IMG/VR virus record: IMGVR_UViG_3300032049_000001
Location: 1-26,519 of that record
Source of the DNA: a virus
Length of the DNA: 26,519 nucleotides
Direction: 5' to 3' (one strand)
Shown: in pieces, positions 14,888-22,174 of the stretch
How the letters are laid out: every line of letters begins with the position of its first letter
How positions within the stretch are numbered: the stretch's first letter is position 1
The notes under the pieces: generated by a model
What the model was told of the DNA's origin: nothing
Seen by the model: only the letters and a program-made list of their open reading frames with translations
Database searches by the model: none
Program-made: the position numbers and the translations under genes

Positions 14888-14921
14888 ACGAAAACGATGT
14901 ACGCGCGTACACGATTTTCGT
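14888..14921. promoter_or_regulatory. 34-bp near-perfect palindrome downstream of thyX
   Basis: The arms ACGAAAA/TTTTCGT and TGTACGC/GCGTACA are symmetric around 14904/14905, interrupted only by CGA on each side. The central 14 bp TGTACGCGCGTACA are a perfect palindrome. It starts 12 bases after the thyX stop. It may be a protein-binding dyad, or an RNA hairpin whose 3' arm is T-rich. Confidence 0.6.
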
Positions 14922-14950
14922 AGTTTTCGACGCCGTGGAGAGCTGCCGCG

Positions 14951-14971
14951 GAATTTTTTGAAAAATTTTTT
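14951..14971. other. AT-rich tract, possible DNA unwinding element
   Basis: Eighteen of these 21 bases are A or T in a GC-rich genome (T6, then A5 and T6 runs). The tract lies between the 34-bp palindrome and a long hairpin, a layout that would suit a replication origin. Nothing in the sequence proves that function. Confidence 0.35.
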
Positions 14972-15023
14972 CGCCGCAAGTGCCTAGAAAACTAGGCACT
15001 TACGTCGATCGGCGAATTTTTTT
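14970..15023 (+). terminator. Nested hairpin with T-tract after thyX
   Basis: An inner perfect 10-bp stem AAGTGCCTAG/CTAGGCACTT with an AAAA loop (14978-15001) is enclosed by an outer 7-bp stem TTCGCCG/CGGCGAA (14970-14976 and 15010-15016). Seven Ts (15017-15023) follow directly. This should end transcription from the thyX side just before the new promoter. Confidence 0.75.
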
Positions 15024-15035
15024 CGATTTTTCTGC

Positions 15036-15064
15036 TTGACGCCTTGCGGACGGCGTATTAAGAT
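15036..15064 (+). promoter_or_regulatory. Sigma70-type promoter for the small-gene operon
   Basis: The -35 box TTGACG (15036-15041) and the -10 box TAAGAT (15059-15064) are separated by exactly 17 bp. The predicted start is near 15071, which gives a leader of about 54 nt with a CGAAAGGAG ribosome site before ATG 15125. It lies directly after a terminator, as expected for an operon start. This is the best promoter I found in the window. Confidence 0.75.
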
Positions 15065-15124
15065 ACCGGTGACGACAACGAAGAACGGTAGCGAGGTAAC
15101 GAGTAACCCGAAAGGAGAACGACG

Positions 15125-15397
15125 ATGAAGCACATGCGACACAGCTATCACAAGGCGACCGGATGGGCGACTCGTCCGAATTGCGGCCGCGGGCTTTACC
15201 TAACGAAGGCCGGAAAGTGGATCAGCGTAGTTGTCTATTGGAAAGGCGTCTGCAAGGACGGTAAGGCGCGGGCCAAGGTCGGTTTTCCAGGTAAGGGGCC
15301 TAGCGACGATTTCTGGGTCGACGCTGAGCGATTGAAGACGTACGACGCGGGGCAGGCGACTCGAGATTGGAAAGACGATAACGACATTTTCGATTGA
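15125..15397 (+). CDS. Hypothetical small basic protein
   Basis: The 90-aa product is the first gene after the promoter at 15036 and has the strong leader ACCCGAAAGGAGAACGACG. It is not recognised. The first half is basic and aromatic ('HMRHSYHKATGW', 'GLYLTKAGKWISVVVYWKG'), suggesting a small beta sheet, and the C-terminal 15 residues are acidic. Only one Cys pair is present (C20, C44), with no zinc motif. First position behind a strong promoter suggests an early, highly made host-takeover protein. That is an inference. Confidence 0.65.
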   Translation: MKHMRHSYHKATGWATRPNCGRGLYLTKAGKWISVVVYWKGVCKDGKARAKVGFPGKGPSDDFWVDAERLKTYDAGQATRDWKDDNDIFD

Positions 15398-15485
15398 CCG
15401 TAACGATACCGACTGGCCACGGATGGCCCTACTGCAGTGATGCCGAAAGGCGATAGCGTTTTACAACCCGAAGGGAGGTCTTACG

Positions 15486-15731
15486 ATGGACGCGAAGTAC
15501 GTACGTACGAAAGACGGTCTTTACTTACTGCAGGTCGAATCCGAAATCCTTTTTCCGAAGTGGAAATTCGCTCTTTGTGACGAAGAAATGGCCTGGGAAG
15601 GCGGCTTCGGTATCGCTAACGAGTGGAAAGTCGTTTCTGCCGACGAAGTACCGGAAGATATTCGACGCAAACTCGAGCTTGTGCGCGAGGAACTCGAAGA
15701 AATCGAAGTCGAAAAGACGATCGAAGATTAG
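15486..15731 (+). CDS. Hypothetical small protein, paralogue of the gene at 16106
   Basis: The 81-aa product follows the leader AACCCGAAGGGAGG. It shares the pattern 'YVRTKDGLYLLQVES', 'KFALCDEEMAWEGGF', 'EWKVVSADEVPEDIRRKLEL' with the 72-aa protein encoded at 16106 ('FFVRTVFGDYLLRVED', 'GFALLDPNGRPWDGAF', 'SWTVVPDDEVPVEVRGRFE'). The fold is probably a small beta sheet with a C-terminal helix, here extended by an acidic coiled-coil-like tail of Glu, Leu and Val. No function is known. It is likely a duplicated accessory gene in an operon under the 15036 promoter. Confidence 0.7.
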   Translation: MDAKYVRTKDGLYLLQVESEILFPKWKFALCDEEMAWEGGFGIANEWKVVSADEVPEDIRRKLELVREELEEIEVEKTIED

Positions 15732-15746
15732 ATCGGAGAGCGAGCG

Positions 15747-16079
15747 ATGCCGAGGTCACTAGCGCGCTACGAGCGAGCGTACACCGAGTTGCTTTCGCGC
15801 TACTTAGTCGGCCCGCTCGCGAAGTATCGCGAAGTCTCGGGCCTGCGACTCGACGCCGAGGGCGTATTCCACTTAGTCCTGCCTAACCGCCACGGCGACC
15901 TCGTTCTTTATTCTTGTCCGCATCGCGACGGGCGCATCGTAACCGAAGATCGAATACCCGGGCAGCGCATTTCGCTACGTGCCGCGGTCAACCACGACGG
16001 CTGGGATGTTGCGGTATGGGTTGAACGTATCCTACTCGATAACCAGTTTGCGGCGAGCGAGGTAACGATGCCGAGTTAG
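15747..16079 (+). CDS. Hypothetical protein
   Basis: The 110-aa product follows GGAGAG. It is not recognised. The N-terminal helix ('ARYERAYTELLSRYLVGPLA') is followed by beta-rich segments ('FHLVLPNRHGDLVLYSC', 'AAVNHDGWDVAVWVERILLD'), giving a compact alpha/beta protein with no membrane segment or catalytic motif that I can name. It lies between the two paralogous small genes, so the duplication that made that pair was not a simple tandem event, or this gene was inserted later. Confidence 0.6.
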   Translation: MPRSLARYERAYTELLSRYLVGPLAKYREVSGLRLDAEGVFHLVLPNRHGDLVLYSCPHRDGRIVTEDRIPGQRISLRAAVNHDGWDVAVWVERILLDNQFAASEVTMPS

Positions 16080-16099
16080 TTGCGACTAACTAAGGAGGA
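16074..16099 (+). promoter_or_regulatory. Hairpin spanning a stop codon just before a ribosome site
   Basis: AGTTAGT (16074-16080) and ACTAACT (16085-16091) form a 7-bp stem with a TGCG loop. The stem covers the stop codon of the gene before it and abuts the strong ribosome site AAGGAGGA. Ribosomes finishing the upstream gene would melt it, so it may couple translation of the two genes. Confidence 0.45.
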
Positions 16100-16105
16100 A
16101 TTGCG

Positions 16106-16324
16106 ATGAAACCGTTTTTCGTGAGAACGGTTTTCGGAGATTACTTACTTCGAGTCGAGGACGCACACGCGCCGGGCGGATTCGCCTTACTCGATCCGAA
16201 CGGTCGCCCTTGGGACGGCGCTTTCGCCTGGGATTCGTGGACCGTTGTGCCGGACGACGAAGTGCCGGTCGAAGTACGAGGACGATTCGAGAAACTATTG
16301 CGAAGCGAATCCGAGTCGCTGTAA
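16106..16324 (+). CDS. Hypothetical small protein, paralogue of the gene at 15486
   Basis: The 72-aa product follows AAGGAGGA. It matches the protein encoded at 15486 over nearly its full length (VRT...YLLxVE, FALxD, DEVPxxxR) but lacks that protein's long acidic tail and has a Pro/Gly-rich middle ('HAPGGFALLDPNGRPWDG'). It is soluble and acidic overall. The function is unknown. The shared core suggests a phage-specific small fold kept in two copies, possibly acting on related host targets, which is an inference. Confidence 0.7.
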   Translation: MKPFFVRTVFGDYLLRVEDAHAPGGFALLDPNGRPWDGAFAWDSWTVVPDDEVPVEVRGRFEKLLRSESESL

Positions 16325-16342
16325 CGCCGGAAGGAGGTTCGC

Positions 16343-16963
16343 ATGCCGAGAAGACTTAGTTGGGACGAAGTATCCGCATGCATCGACCGCGAATCGGTCG
16401 AGCGATACGGTCGCTATTTACGCGGCGTCGTCGAAGGCGAGACTTACGTTCCGAAGGCGACCACGACGCCGAGCCTCGTGAATCGCACGATCGTGCTCGG
16501 CGTGGTCTACGACTGGTGTCGGCATCGCTATCGGCACCGACCTTTCGCCGTCGTTATCCGCGCATTCTCGTGGTGTGCGCGATTCTGCTATCCTTTTCAT
16601 CCCGTCTTCGCTCGTTTCGGTATCGAGAGCGAAGACGTAATCGAAGCGCTCGAGTGGATCGCGACCGACTCGTATTCGTTTCGTTTCGCGCCAGCGAGCT
16701 ACGGTGTTACGATCGTTAGCGAGCATCGAGACGGCGATCGTCGAGCGCGGCACTATTTCACGCCAGTGCCCCTCGTGGCCCCGGGTATCGACGACCCGAC
16801 CGCGGTGCCGTTTCGACTCCGCATGGCGACGCGACTCGTAATGGAGGCCGCACTTCGCGCGATCTGCGTGGTCGATGACGACGGCAACTACGACGAGATC
16901 GCGATCCGCGCAACTGTGCGCGATCTCCTCGAGGTCGCAGCACCGCTCGCAACTCCGAACTAG
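16343..16963 (+). CDS. Hypothetical protein
   Basis: The 206-aa product follows GGAGG. It is not recognised. It starts with 'MPRRLSWDEVSACIDRESVERYGRYL', has a Trp/Cys/Arg-rich middle ('VYDWCRHRYRHRP', 'SWCARFCYPFHP') and ends with a helical region ('ATRLVMEAALRAICVVDDD'). The cysteines do not form a clear zinc motif. It is the last gene before the terminator at 17028 and therefore ends the small-gene operon. Confidence 0.6.
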   Translation: MPRRLSWDEVSACIDRESVERYGRYLRGVVEGETYVPKATTTPSLVNRTIVLGVVYDWCRHRYRHRPFAVVIRAFSWCARFCYPFHPVFARFGIESEDVIEALEWIATDSYSFRFAPASYGVTIVSEHRDGDRRARHYFTPVPLVAPGIDDPTAVPFRLRMATRLVMEAALRAICVVDDDGNYDEIAIRATVRDLLEVAAPLATPN

Positions 16964-16985
16964 ATTCGCGATCGAATGCGCGGGT

Positions 16986-17007
16986 CGCTGTCACGCCGGT
17001 GACAGCG
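16986..17007 (+). other. 9-bp hairpin carrying TGTCA/TGACA
   Basis: CGCTGTCAC and GTGACAGCG form a perfect stem with a GCCG loop, followed closely by GGTGACATGAC. It shares the TGACA and TGTCA half-sites of the thyX array, but in the inverted order. It lies upstream of the terminator at 17028. Confidence 0.5.
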
Positions 17008-17027
17008 CGGTGACATGACTACGTTAT

Positions 17028-17050
17028 GCCCGGAGTTGCCGGGCTTTTTT
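17028..17050 (+). terminator. Intrinsic terminator of the small-gene operon
   Basis: A GCCCGG/CCGGGC stem with an AGTTG loop is followed by six Ts (17045-17050). This is a textbook rho-independent terminator placed after the gene that stops at 16963. Confidence 0.9.
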
Positions 17051-17071
17051 CATCGACTACGAGGGGCAACG

Positions 17072-17350
17072 ATGAAACGACGACCCAGCTATCGACTCCT
17101 CGACGTTTTCGGCAACGTCGTCTATACTTCGTCTAGCTTTCGCTATACGATTCGAAGGCTCGCGCAATCGCTCGTCAAGCCGATTATCTACTCGGCGCAA
17201 GGCCGACGACATGTCGTTTTCTACCTCGAAAACGGTGTAGTGAAGTGTTGTGTCGGCAACTTCGGCGAGTCACGTAAAAGCGTCGAAGAACGCGTGATTC
17301 GCTTATTCCGCGCAGCCGATGTCGCACGTCGTGTGCGACGCCACGTCTAG
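17072..17350 (+). CDS. Hypothetical small basic protein
   Basis: I start this gene at ATG 17072, behind GAGGGG, because an upstream in-frame start would place the terminator at 17028 inside the gene. The 92-aa product is strongly basic, with 'MKRRPSYRLLDVFGNVVYTS', a middle strand 'HVVFYLENGVVKCCVG' and an Arg-rich C-terminal helix ('VIRLFRAADVARRVRRHV'). It could bind nucleic acid or membranes. No family is recognised. Confidence 0.6.
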   Translation: MKRRPSYRLLDVFGNVVYTSSSFRYTIRRLAQSLVKPIIYSAQGRRHVVFYLENGVVKCCVGNFGESRKSVEERVIRLFRAADVARRVRRHV

Positions 17351-17418
17351 TCGATTTTCTCTAAACTCTTCTTGCTTCGACTTCGTCTCTTAGGTTAGAC
17401 TAACTACGGGGCGAGGTC

Positions 17419-17631
17419 GTGAACGAAGCTGCTCTCGGTGATACGCTACGCGAGATTCGCGTGGCCGCAGGCGCGGTCCGCGAATCGTCTACGAAAATTG
17501 CGACCGCGGTCGAACACGCAAGTAGCGCTGCAATCTCCGCGGCATACTTCGCCGGAGTGCGCGACGGATGTGTTGCGTGTACGATCGTGTTGGCGTTGCT
17601 GTACTTTGTTCTGACTCGCTTTAGACGGTAG
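17419..17631 (+). CDS. Small single-pass membrane protein (holin-like candidate)
   Basis: The 70-aa product starts with GTG at 17419 after GGGGCGAGG. Residues 1-45 form an amphipathic Ala-rich helix. One membrane helix follows at about 48-66 ('VACTIVLALLYFVLTRF') and ends with RR, so the N-terminus is probably outside or in the plane of the membrane. Small proteins like this next to a secreted or anchored hydrolase are often holins or spanin-like lysis helpers. The next gene is a membrane-anchored protease. The membrane helix is seen; the lysis role is inferred. Confidence 0.5.
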   Translation: MNEAALGDTLREIRVAAGAVRESSTKIATAVEHASSAAISAAYFAGVRDGCVACTIVLALLYFVLTRFRR

Positions 17632-17638
17632 GTGTAGT

Positions 17639-17662
17639 CGCGGGTCCTTCCTGGGTCCCGCG
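17639..17662 (+). other. GC-rich hairpin before the protease gene
   Basis: CGCGGG/CCCGCG arms enclose a T-T mismatch and two further C-G pairs (CC/GG) with a short pyrimidine-rich loop. No U-tract follows. It may slow transcription or protect the mRNA end of the protease gene. Confidence 0.4.
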
Positions 17663-17726
17663 CGAAACCGGTGGCCGGCGAGCAGCTTCGAAAATTGATT
17701 AGTCCGTCTTCGGAGGAACGATTTCG

Positions 17727-18518
17727 ATGCGCATTTCGATTCCCGAGCCGTGGCGATCGATTCTTGTTGCGGTCTTGACCGCGTTACTCACAGTTATTGG
17801 CGGTGGCACCGCGGTTCACTTTGGTTGTGTGCGCGTACCGCCGCAAGACGAGAAGCGCGGTGACAAGGAGAAGTCACCGCGGCCGGACGACGACAAACCG
17901 GCGGCGAATCCGTGCGACGCGATCGCGAAGATTATTATGACCGGCGGCTACTGCAGTGCGACGATCGTAGGTCCGAAGCGTGACGACGGTAGGTGGTATC
18001 TCGTGAGTGCGGCGCACTGTCATCGCCGCGTCGGCGAAGAGGTGACGGTCGTGTTGCGCAACGGCATCTCGTTCGGCGCGCGTGTCATCGCAATCAATCG
18101 CAAGTCCGACTGCTCGATCTTACTGACGGACGATCGTCACGACAAGCTGCCGTGGTTACGCGTTGCGGAGTCGTACGGGGTCGGCGATAAGGTCTTTCAC
18201 TGCGGTTACGGCGTGCATATTCCGGGCAATCGCGAGGACGGCTACGTCGTAGCGAAGGAGAACGCCGACCTTCAGGTTCGCTATCGCTTATCGGTTTCGC
18301 AGGGCGATAGCGGCGGTGGGATTATCGCGACATCGACTGGCGAACTCTTGTCGCCGGTCTGCTGTACGACTCGCTTGAACGGCGTCGGCGACGTGTGGGG
18401 CGCCTCACCGCGAGTTATTCGTTCGATGCTGACGCACCCGGCGCACTACTCGGACGATCTAAAGCCGATTGCGATGCCAGTGCGTGACTTAGGAGAGACT
18501 AAGAGCGATGGCAGCTAG
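17727..18518 (+). CDS. Membrane-anchored trypsin-like serine protease
   Basis: The 263-aa product has an N-terminal membrane segment at residues 11-32. A charged Pro/Lys/Asp linker (about 36-60) and an S1-type protease domain (62-250) follow. The catalytic triad is visible: His97 in 'VSAAHC', Asp128 in 'KSDCSILL' and Ser195 in 'QGDSGGG'. Several cysteines could form disulphides outside the cytoplasm. This is not a prohead protease, because that activity is fused to the capsid protein and this enzyme would be exported. It follows a small membrane protein, and no lysozyme, amidase or transglycosylase is recognised anywhere in the genome. A role in envelope breakdown at lysis is therefore plausible but unproven. 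It overlaps the terminase gene by 11 nt. Confidence 0.85.
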   Translation: MRISIPEPWRSILVAVLTALLTVIGGGTAVHFGCVRVPPQDEKRGDKEKSPRPDDDKPAANPCDAIAKIIMTGGYCSATIVGPKRDDGRWYLVSAAHCHRRVGEEVTVVLRNGISFGARVIAINRKSDCSILLTDDRHDKLPWLRVAESYGVGDKVFHCGYGVHIPGNREDGYVVAKENADLQVRYRLSVSQGDSGGGIIATSTGELLSPVCCTTRLNGVGDVWGASPRVIRSMLTHPAHYSDDLKPIAMPVRDLGETKSDGS

Positions 18519-20496
18519 GACGATCGAAGAGTACGCGTGTGAAGTCGCCGACGATTCGCTGCGTCGGCGACGTGTTATTTTGCGTGCTCGTGAGATCGGA
18601 CCGCTGCCTGAGGTTGCGCATCCACGTCGGCGTGCGCGAGCGAGTCGATCGATTCTCGAGTGGTGTCGCGCGTATCTACCGTCGGTTTTCTCGCTGCCGT
18701 TTTCGGACGCGCATCGATCGATCGCCCGGAAGTTCGAAGAGGTCGTTCTTCGTGGCGGTTGCTTCGCGTACGCGATGCCGCGCGGAAGCGGTAAGACTTC
18801 GCTTTCGCTCGCGACTGCGTTGTGGGCAGTCTTGCACGGTCACGCGAAGTACGTACTCGTAGTGACCGCGAACGGTCAGCGCGCGCGACAGACGATCCAG
18901 AATCTTATTCTCTGGCTGACGACGGCGCGCGAGCTCATCGAAGATTATCCCGAAGCGTGTTACCCGATTCTGCGCGCCGACGGCAGTCTTCAGCGCATGC
19001 GCTTTCAGCTTTTCGACGGCAAGCCGACGCATCTTCGACTTACGTTCGATCGCATTGTACTCGCGTCGATCGATGGTTCGAAGTGTTCTGGCGCGCTCAT
19101 TCAGTCGGTGCCGCTCCGTGGCGGTTCGTTGCGTGGTCTGCAGCACGCGTTGCCCGACGGCCGACTCGTGCGGCCGCAACTTATCCTGATCGACGACCCG
19201 CAAACACGCGACAGCGCGATGTCACCGCGCCAGTGCGAGTATCGGCGTGCGCTCATTCAGTCGGACATCCTCGGCACGATGGCGCACGACCACAAGGCCG
19301 CGGTGCTTTGCACGTGCACTGTCATCCGTCGCGGCGATCTCAGCGATCAGTTGCTGTCGCTCCCCGAGTGGAGCGGCGAGCGGATCGGTCTACTTCGTTC
19401 GATGCCAACCGATATGGTGGCATGGTCGGAGTACGAACGTGTTTATCGCGAAGCGATCCGCGTGCGCGACTACCAGCGCATCAACGATTACTACCTCGCG
19501 CATCGTGCGCAGCTCGATGCCGGTGCGGTGCCGTTCTGGGAGGCGTGTTACGATCCGCGCATCGAAGTATCTGCAATCCAACACGCGATGCATCTTTACT
19601 TCCAGGATCGTAACGCGTTCTATTCGGAGTACCAGAACGAGCCTGCAGCGAACGTCGTTGCGGACGATTCGATCGCGATCGCGCCGGAGTCGGTTGCGTC
19701 TGCGTTCGGCGATTTCTCGATCGCGCCGTCGGAGCGAGTCGGGATTTACGTTGACGTTCAGGAGCGGATTCTCTACTACGCGGTCGTTGCGCGCGAGAAC
19801 GACCGTGTGCGTATGGCGTTTTCGACGTGGCCGGAGCAGCATGCGAATTACTACTCGGCGTCGCGCCCGGCGCTATCACTCGAAGGCTTTTATCGCATCA
19901 CGGCGCCACAGTCGATCGAACGAGGCCTGCACGACTTACTCGCGCAGCTTCGCGTTCGCTATCCGAATAGCTTCGTGCTCGTGGACGCCGGTTATCGCAG
20001 TGACATCGTATCGGCAGTGACCGCGATACACGATCGCGTCTATCCGGCTTACGGTCGTTACGTCGGTGCGCGATCGAAGTCTTCGGTCGTTGAGCTGACG
20101 AAGCCGGGCGACGTAACAGGCAACGCGTGGCGCATGACGCGCGATCCGGACCGCGCCACGACGAGTGTGCTGATCGATACGAACCGTGCGAAGACGAGTG
20201 TTGCGAATCTCTTCGCATCGTCTTCGGTCGAGATCGCGCGAACAGTCGATGCACCGGTCGTGATCGAGCATCTCACGTCGGAGACCGGCGTGGCTACGCA
20301 GTCGATCTGGCGGCAGTGCGTCGAATGGACGCTTTTGCCGGCACGTGAGAACCACTACTTCGACTGCCTCGTGGGCGCGCTCGTTGCGCGCGAGATTTTC
20401 GATTCGCTCGAGTCGACTACGTCTTCGACTTCGGATTCGAGTTCGAACTGGCTACTCGAAGGACTACTTCGTTATCGTGCGAGGGCGATGTCATGA
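18508..20496 (+). CDS. Terminase large subunit (gpA-like)
   Basis: The 662-aa product has an N-terminal ATPase with Walker A 'PRGSGKT' (91-97) and Walker B 'LILIDDPQ' (D229-D230). A C-terminal RNase H-like nuclease follows, with acidic residues in 'VGIYVDVQ', 'FVLVDAGYRSD' and 'NHYFDCLVGALVA'. These parts power DNA translocation into the head and cut the concatemer. The length fits lambda gpA/GpA-like terminases. No separate small subunit was recognised, although the unknown genes just upstream leave room for one. It opens the head operon and overlaps both neighbours (protease by 11 nt, gpW by 4 nt). Confidence 0.9.
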   Translation: MAARTIEEYACEVADDSLRRRRVILRAREIGPLPEVAHPRRRARASRSILEWCRAYLPSVFSLPFSDAHRSIARKFEEVVLRGGCFAYAMPRGSGKTSLSLATALWAVLHGHAKYVLVVTANGQRARQTIQNLILWLTTARELIEDYPEACYPILRADGSLQRMRFQLFDGKPTHLRLTFDRIVLASIDGSKCSGALIQSVPLRGGSLRGLQHALPDGRLVRPQLILIDDPQTRDSAMSPRQCEYRRALIQSDILGTMAHDHKAAVLCTCTVIRRGDLSDQLLSLPEWSGERIGLLRSMPTDMVAWSEYERVYREAIRVRDYQRINDYYLAHRAQLDAGAVPFWEACYDPRIEVSAIQHAMHLYFQDRNAFYSEYQNEPAANVVADDSIAIAPESVASAFGDFSIAPSERVGIYVDVQERILYYAVVARENDRVRMAFSTWPEQHANYYSASRPALSLEGFYRITAPQSIERGLHDLLAQLRVRYPNSFVLVDAGYRSDIVSAVTAIHDRVYPAYGRYVGARSKSSVVELTKPGDVTGNAWRMTRDPDRATTSVLIDTNRAKTSVANLFASSSVEIARTVDAPVVIEHLTSETGVATQSIWRQCVEWTLLPARENHYFDCLVGALVAREIFDSLESTTSSTSDSSSNWLLEGLLRYRARAMS

Positions 20497-20684
20497 TCGA
20501 TGACGTTCAGCGACAGCAGCTCATCGAATCGTTAGTTGAGCAAGCGCGGCAGCCGAAGACGGTGACTGTCGATGGCATGACGATTCAGTATCGCGACGTG
20601 AGCGAGTTGCTCGAGTTCGTGCGTCAGGCATCGGAACCGAAAGCGGTAGTCGTGAAGATGAACGCGCCGGGAGCGTTAGGATGA
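20493..20684 (+). CDS. gpW-like head-tail connector
   Basis: The 63-aa product starts in an ATGA overlap with the terminase stop and ends in an ATGA overlap with the portal. The length and pattern ('RQQLIESLVEQARQPKTVTV' helix, 'MTIQYRDVSELLEFVRQA' strand and helix) match lambda gpW, which plugs the portal after packaging. Terminase-W-portal is the lambda order. The short sequence limits certainty, but the position is strong. Confidence 0.75.
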   Translation: MIDDVQRQQLIESLVEQARQPKTVTVDGMTIQYRDVSELLEFVRQASEPKAVVVKMNAPGALG

Positions 20685-22174
20685 TTGGGTGGCTGCGTCG
20701 AGTCTTCAGTACAAGTGGCAACGCGTCGTCATCGCGAGCGGACGTTTCGTTTCGCGCACGTTACGATGCTGCGGCAACGACTCCGGATAACGCGCAGCAC
20801 TGGTCGCAAGCGGATTCGCTATCGCCGTCGGCTGCGCTAACGCCGAGTGTGCGGCGTACACTGCGGAATCGATCGCGTTACGAGGTCGCGAACAACAGCT
20901 ACGCGAACGGCATTGTCTCGACGATCGCGAACTATACGATCGGCACCGGGCCGGTCCTGCAGGTTCGTACTGCGAACGAAGAGCTGAATCTTCGTCTCGA
21001 GCGAGCGTGGTCTGAGTGGTGCGCTGCGGTCGATCTGCCTGAGATTCTGCGCACGATGCGTCGCTGCGTTGTCGTCGATGGCGAGGCCTTCGCGATCCTC
21101 TGCGACTATCCGCGGCAGCGGACGAAAGTCAAGCTCGCAGTTCGACTCGTCGAGCCGGAGCAAGTTAGCGAGGGTCCAGTTTCTGCGCTCATGCAACCGG
21201 TCGAGGGCATCGTCTTCGATGACTACGGAGTACCGGCGGCGTATCACGTTCTGCGGCGACATCCCGGCGACATCGCAGTCGCGGACATCGACTACTCGTA
21301 CGAGACGATACCGGCGGACTCCGTCATCCACTACTTCCATCGCGAGCGACCGGGTCAGTGGCGTGGCGTTCCCGAGATTACGCCGGCGCTGCCGTTGTTT
21401 TCGATTCTGCGTCGATTCACGCTCGCAACTGCAGCCGCAGCCGAGACTGCAGCGAATCTCGCAGCCGTCTTGCAGACCGACTCAGCCGCGTACATTCCGC
21501 GTGATGCGGAGCGATTCGCGCGCGAACTCGTCTGGCAATTCGTCGATCTTCGACCGCGTAGTGCGACCGTGTTGCCACCGGGATGGCGACTTTCGCAGAT
21601 GACGGCGCAGCACCCGACTACGACCTACGGCGACTTTGTGTATCATCTCATGAGCGAAATCGCGCGCTGTCTCAACGTTCCCGTTGTGGTCGCGCTCAAC
21701 GACTCTTCGCGTGCGAACTTTTCGAGTGGCCGGCTCGATCTTCGCAACTGGTATCGCGCACTCGAAGTCGAGCGAGCGCGAATCGAAGCGATCGTACTTG
21801 AGCCGATGTTGCGAGCGTTCTATCGCGAGTGGCGCATTGCTGACAGCGAGGCGTCATCGCTAGTCGGCTTGGGTCGCGAGTTACCGGATCACGAGTGGTA
21901 CTGGCCTGCGCTCGAGGGTGTCGATCCGGAAAAAGAAGCGAAAGCGCAACGCTTGCGTCTTCAGAGCGGTCTTACGACGTTCGCGTACGAGTACGCGAAG
22001 CAAGGTCGTGACTGGATGACCGAGCTGCGTCAGCGAGCGAAAGAGTACGCGCTCGCGAACGAACTCGGTCTCGATTTCCTTTTCGAGAAAGGAGGTAATA
22101 GCGATGCCGAAGACGACGAAAAAGTTTCTTCGGATTCGAGCGAAAGCGAGGATTCGCGCACAGGAGAATCCTGA
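20681..22174 (+). CDS. Portal protein (lambda gpB family)
   Basis: The 497-aa product has the lambda-type portal pattern: 'RNRSRYEVANNSYANGIVST' near residues 61-80, 'YTIGTGPVLQV', 'RRCVVVDGEAFAILCDYP', 'LVEPEQVS', 'IVFDDYGVPAAYHVLRRHPG', 'VIHYFHRERPGQWRGVPEI' and 'YHLMSEIARCLNVPVVVAL'. The portal ring is the DNA entry gate and the nucleation point of the capsid. The C-terminal tail is acidic and Ser-rich and overlaps the start of the protease-capsid gene by 71 nt. That gene's ribosome site AAAGGAGGT (about 22087-22095) lies inside the portal coding region. Confidence 0.92.
   Translation: MIGWLRRVFSTSGNASSSRADVSFRARYDAAATTPDNAQHWSQADSLSPSAALTPSVRRTLRNRSRYEVANNSYANGIVSTIANYTIGTGPVLQVRTANEELNLRLERAWSEWCAAVDLPEILRTMRRCVVVDGEAFAILCDYPRQRTKVKLAVRLVEPEQVSEGPVSALMQPVEGIVFDDYGVPAAYHVLRRHPGDIAVADIDYSYETIPADSVIHYFHRERPGQWRGVPEITPALPLFSILRRFTLATAAAAETAANLAAVLQTDSAAYIPRDAERFARELVWQFVDLRPRSATVLPPGWRLSQMTAQHPTTTYGDFVYHLMSEIARCLNVPVVVALNDSSRANFSSGRLDLRNWYRALEVERARIEAIVLEPMLRAFYREWRIADSEASSLVGLGRELPDHEWYWPALEGVDPEKEAKAQRLRLQSGLTTFAYEYAKQGRDWMTELRQRAKEYALANELGLDFLFEKGGNSDAEDDEKVSSDSSESEDSRTGES

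Noticed and set aside
17015-17071. Upstream start for the gene ending at 17350
   Set aside because: It would put the intrinsic terminator (17028-17050) inside the coding region. ATG 17072 has GAGGGG.
17372-17400. Promoter TTGCTT with TTAGAC before the gene at 17419
   Set aside because: Spacing is 17 bp but the -10 box is poor, so it is not listed as a feature.
19209-19224. Dyad-like CGACA-N6-TGTCA in the terminase gene, and TGACA-N6-CGTCA near 21842 in the portal gene
   Set aside because: Each is a single copy with one mismatch in coding sequence, so chance likeness to the thyX dyads cannot be excluded.
18822-20020. Two long + frames (about 260 codons each) inside the terminase gene
   Set aside because: Both are out-of-frame shadows of the terminase, rich in Arg and Ser, with no family likeness.
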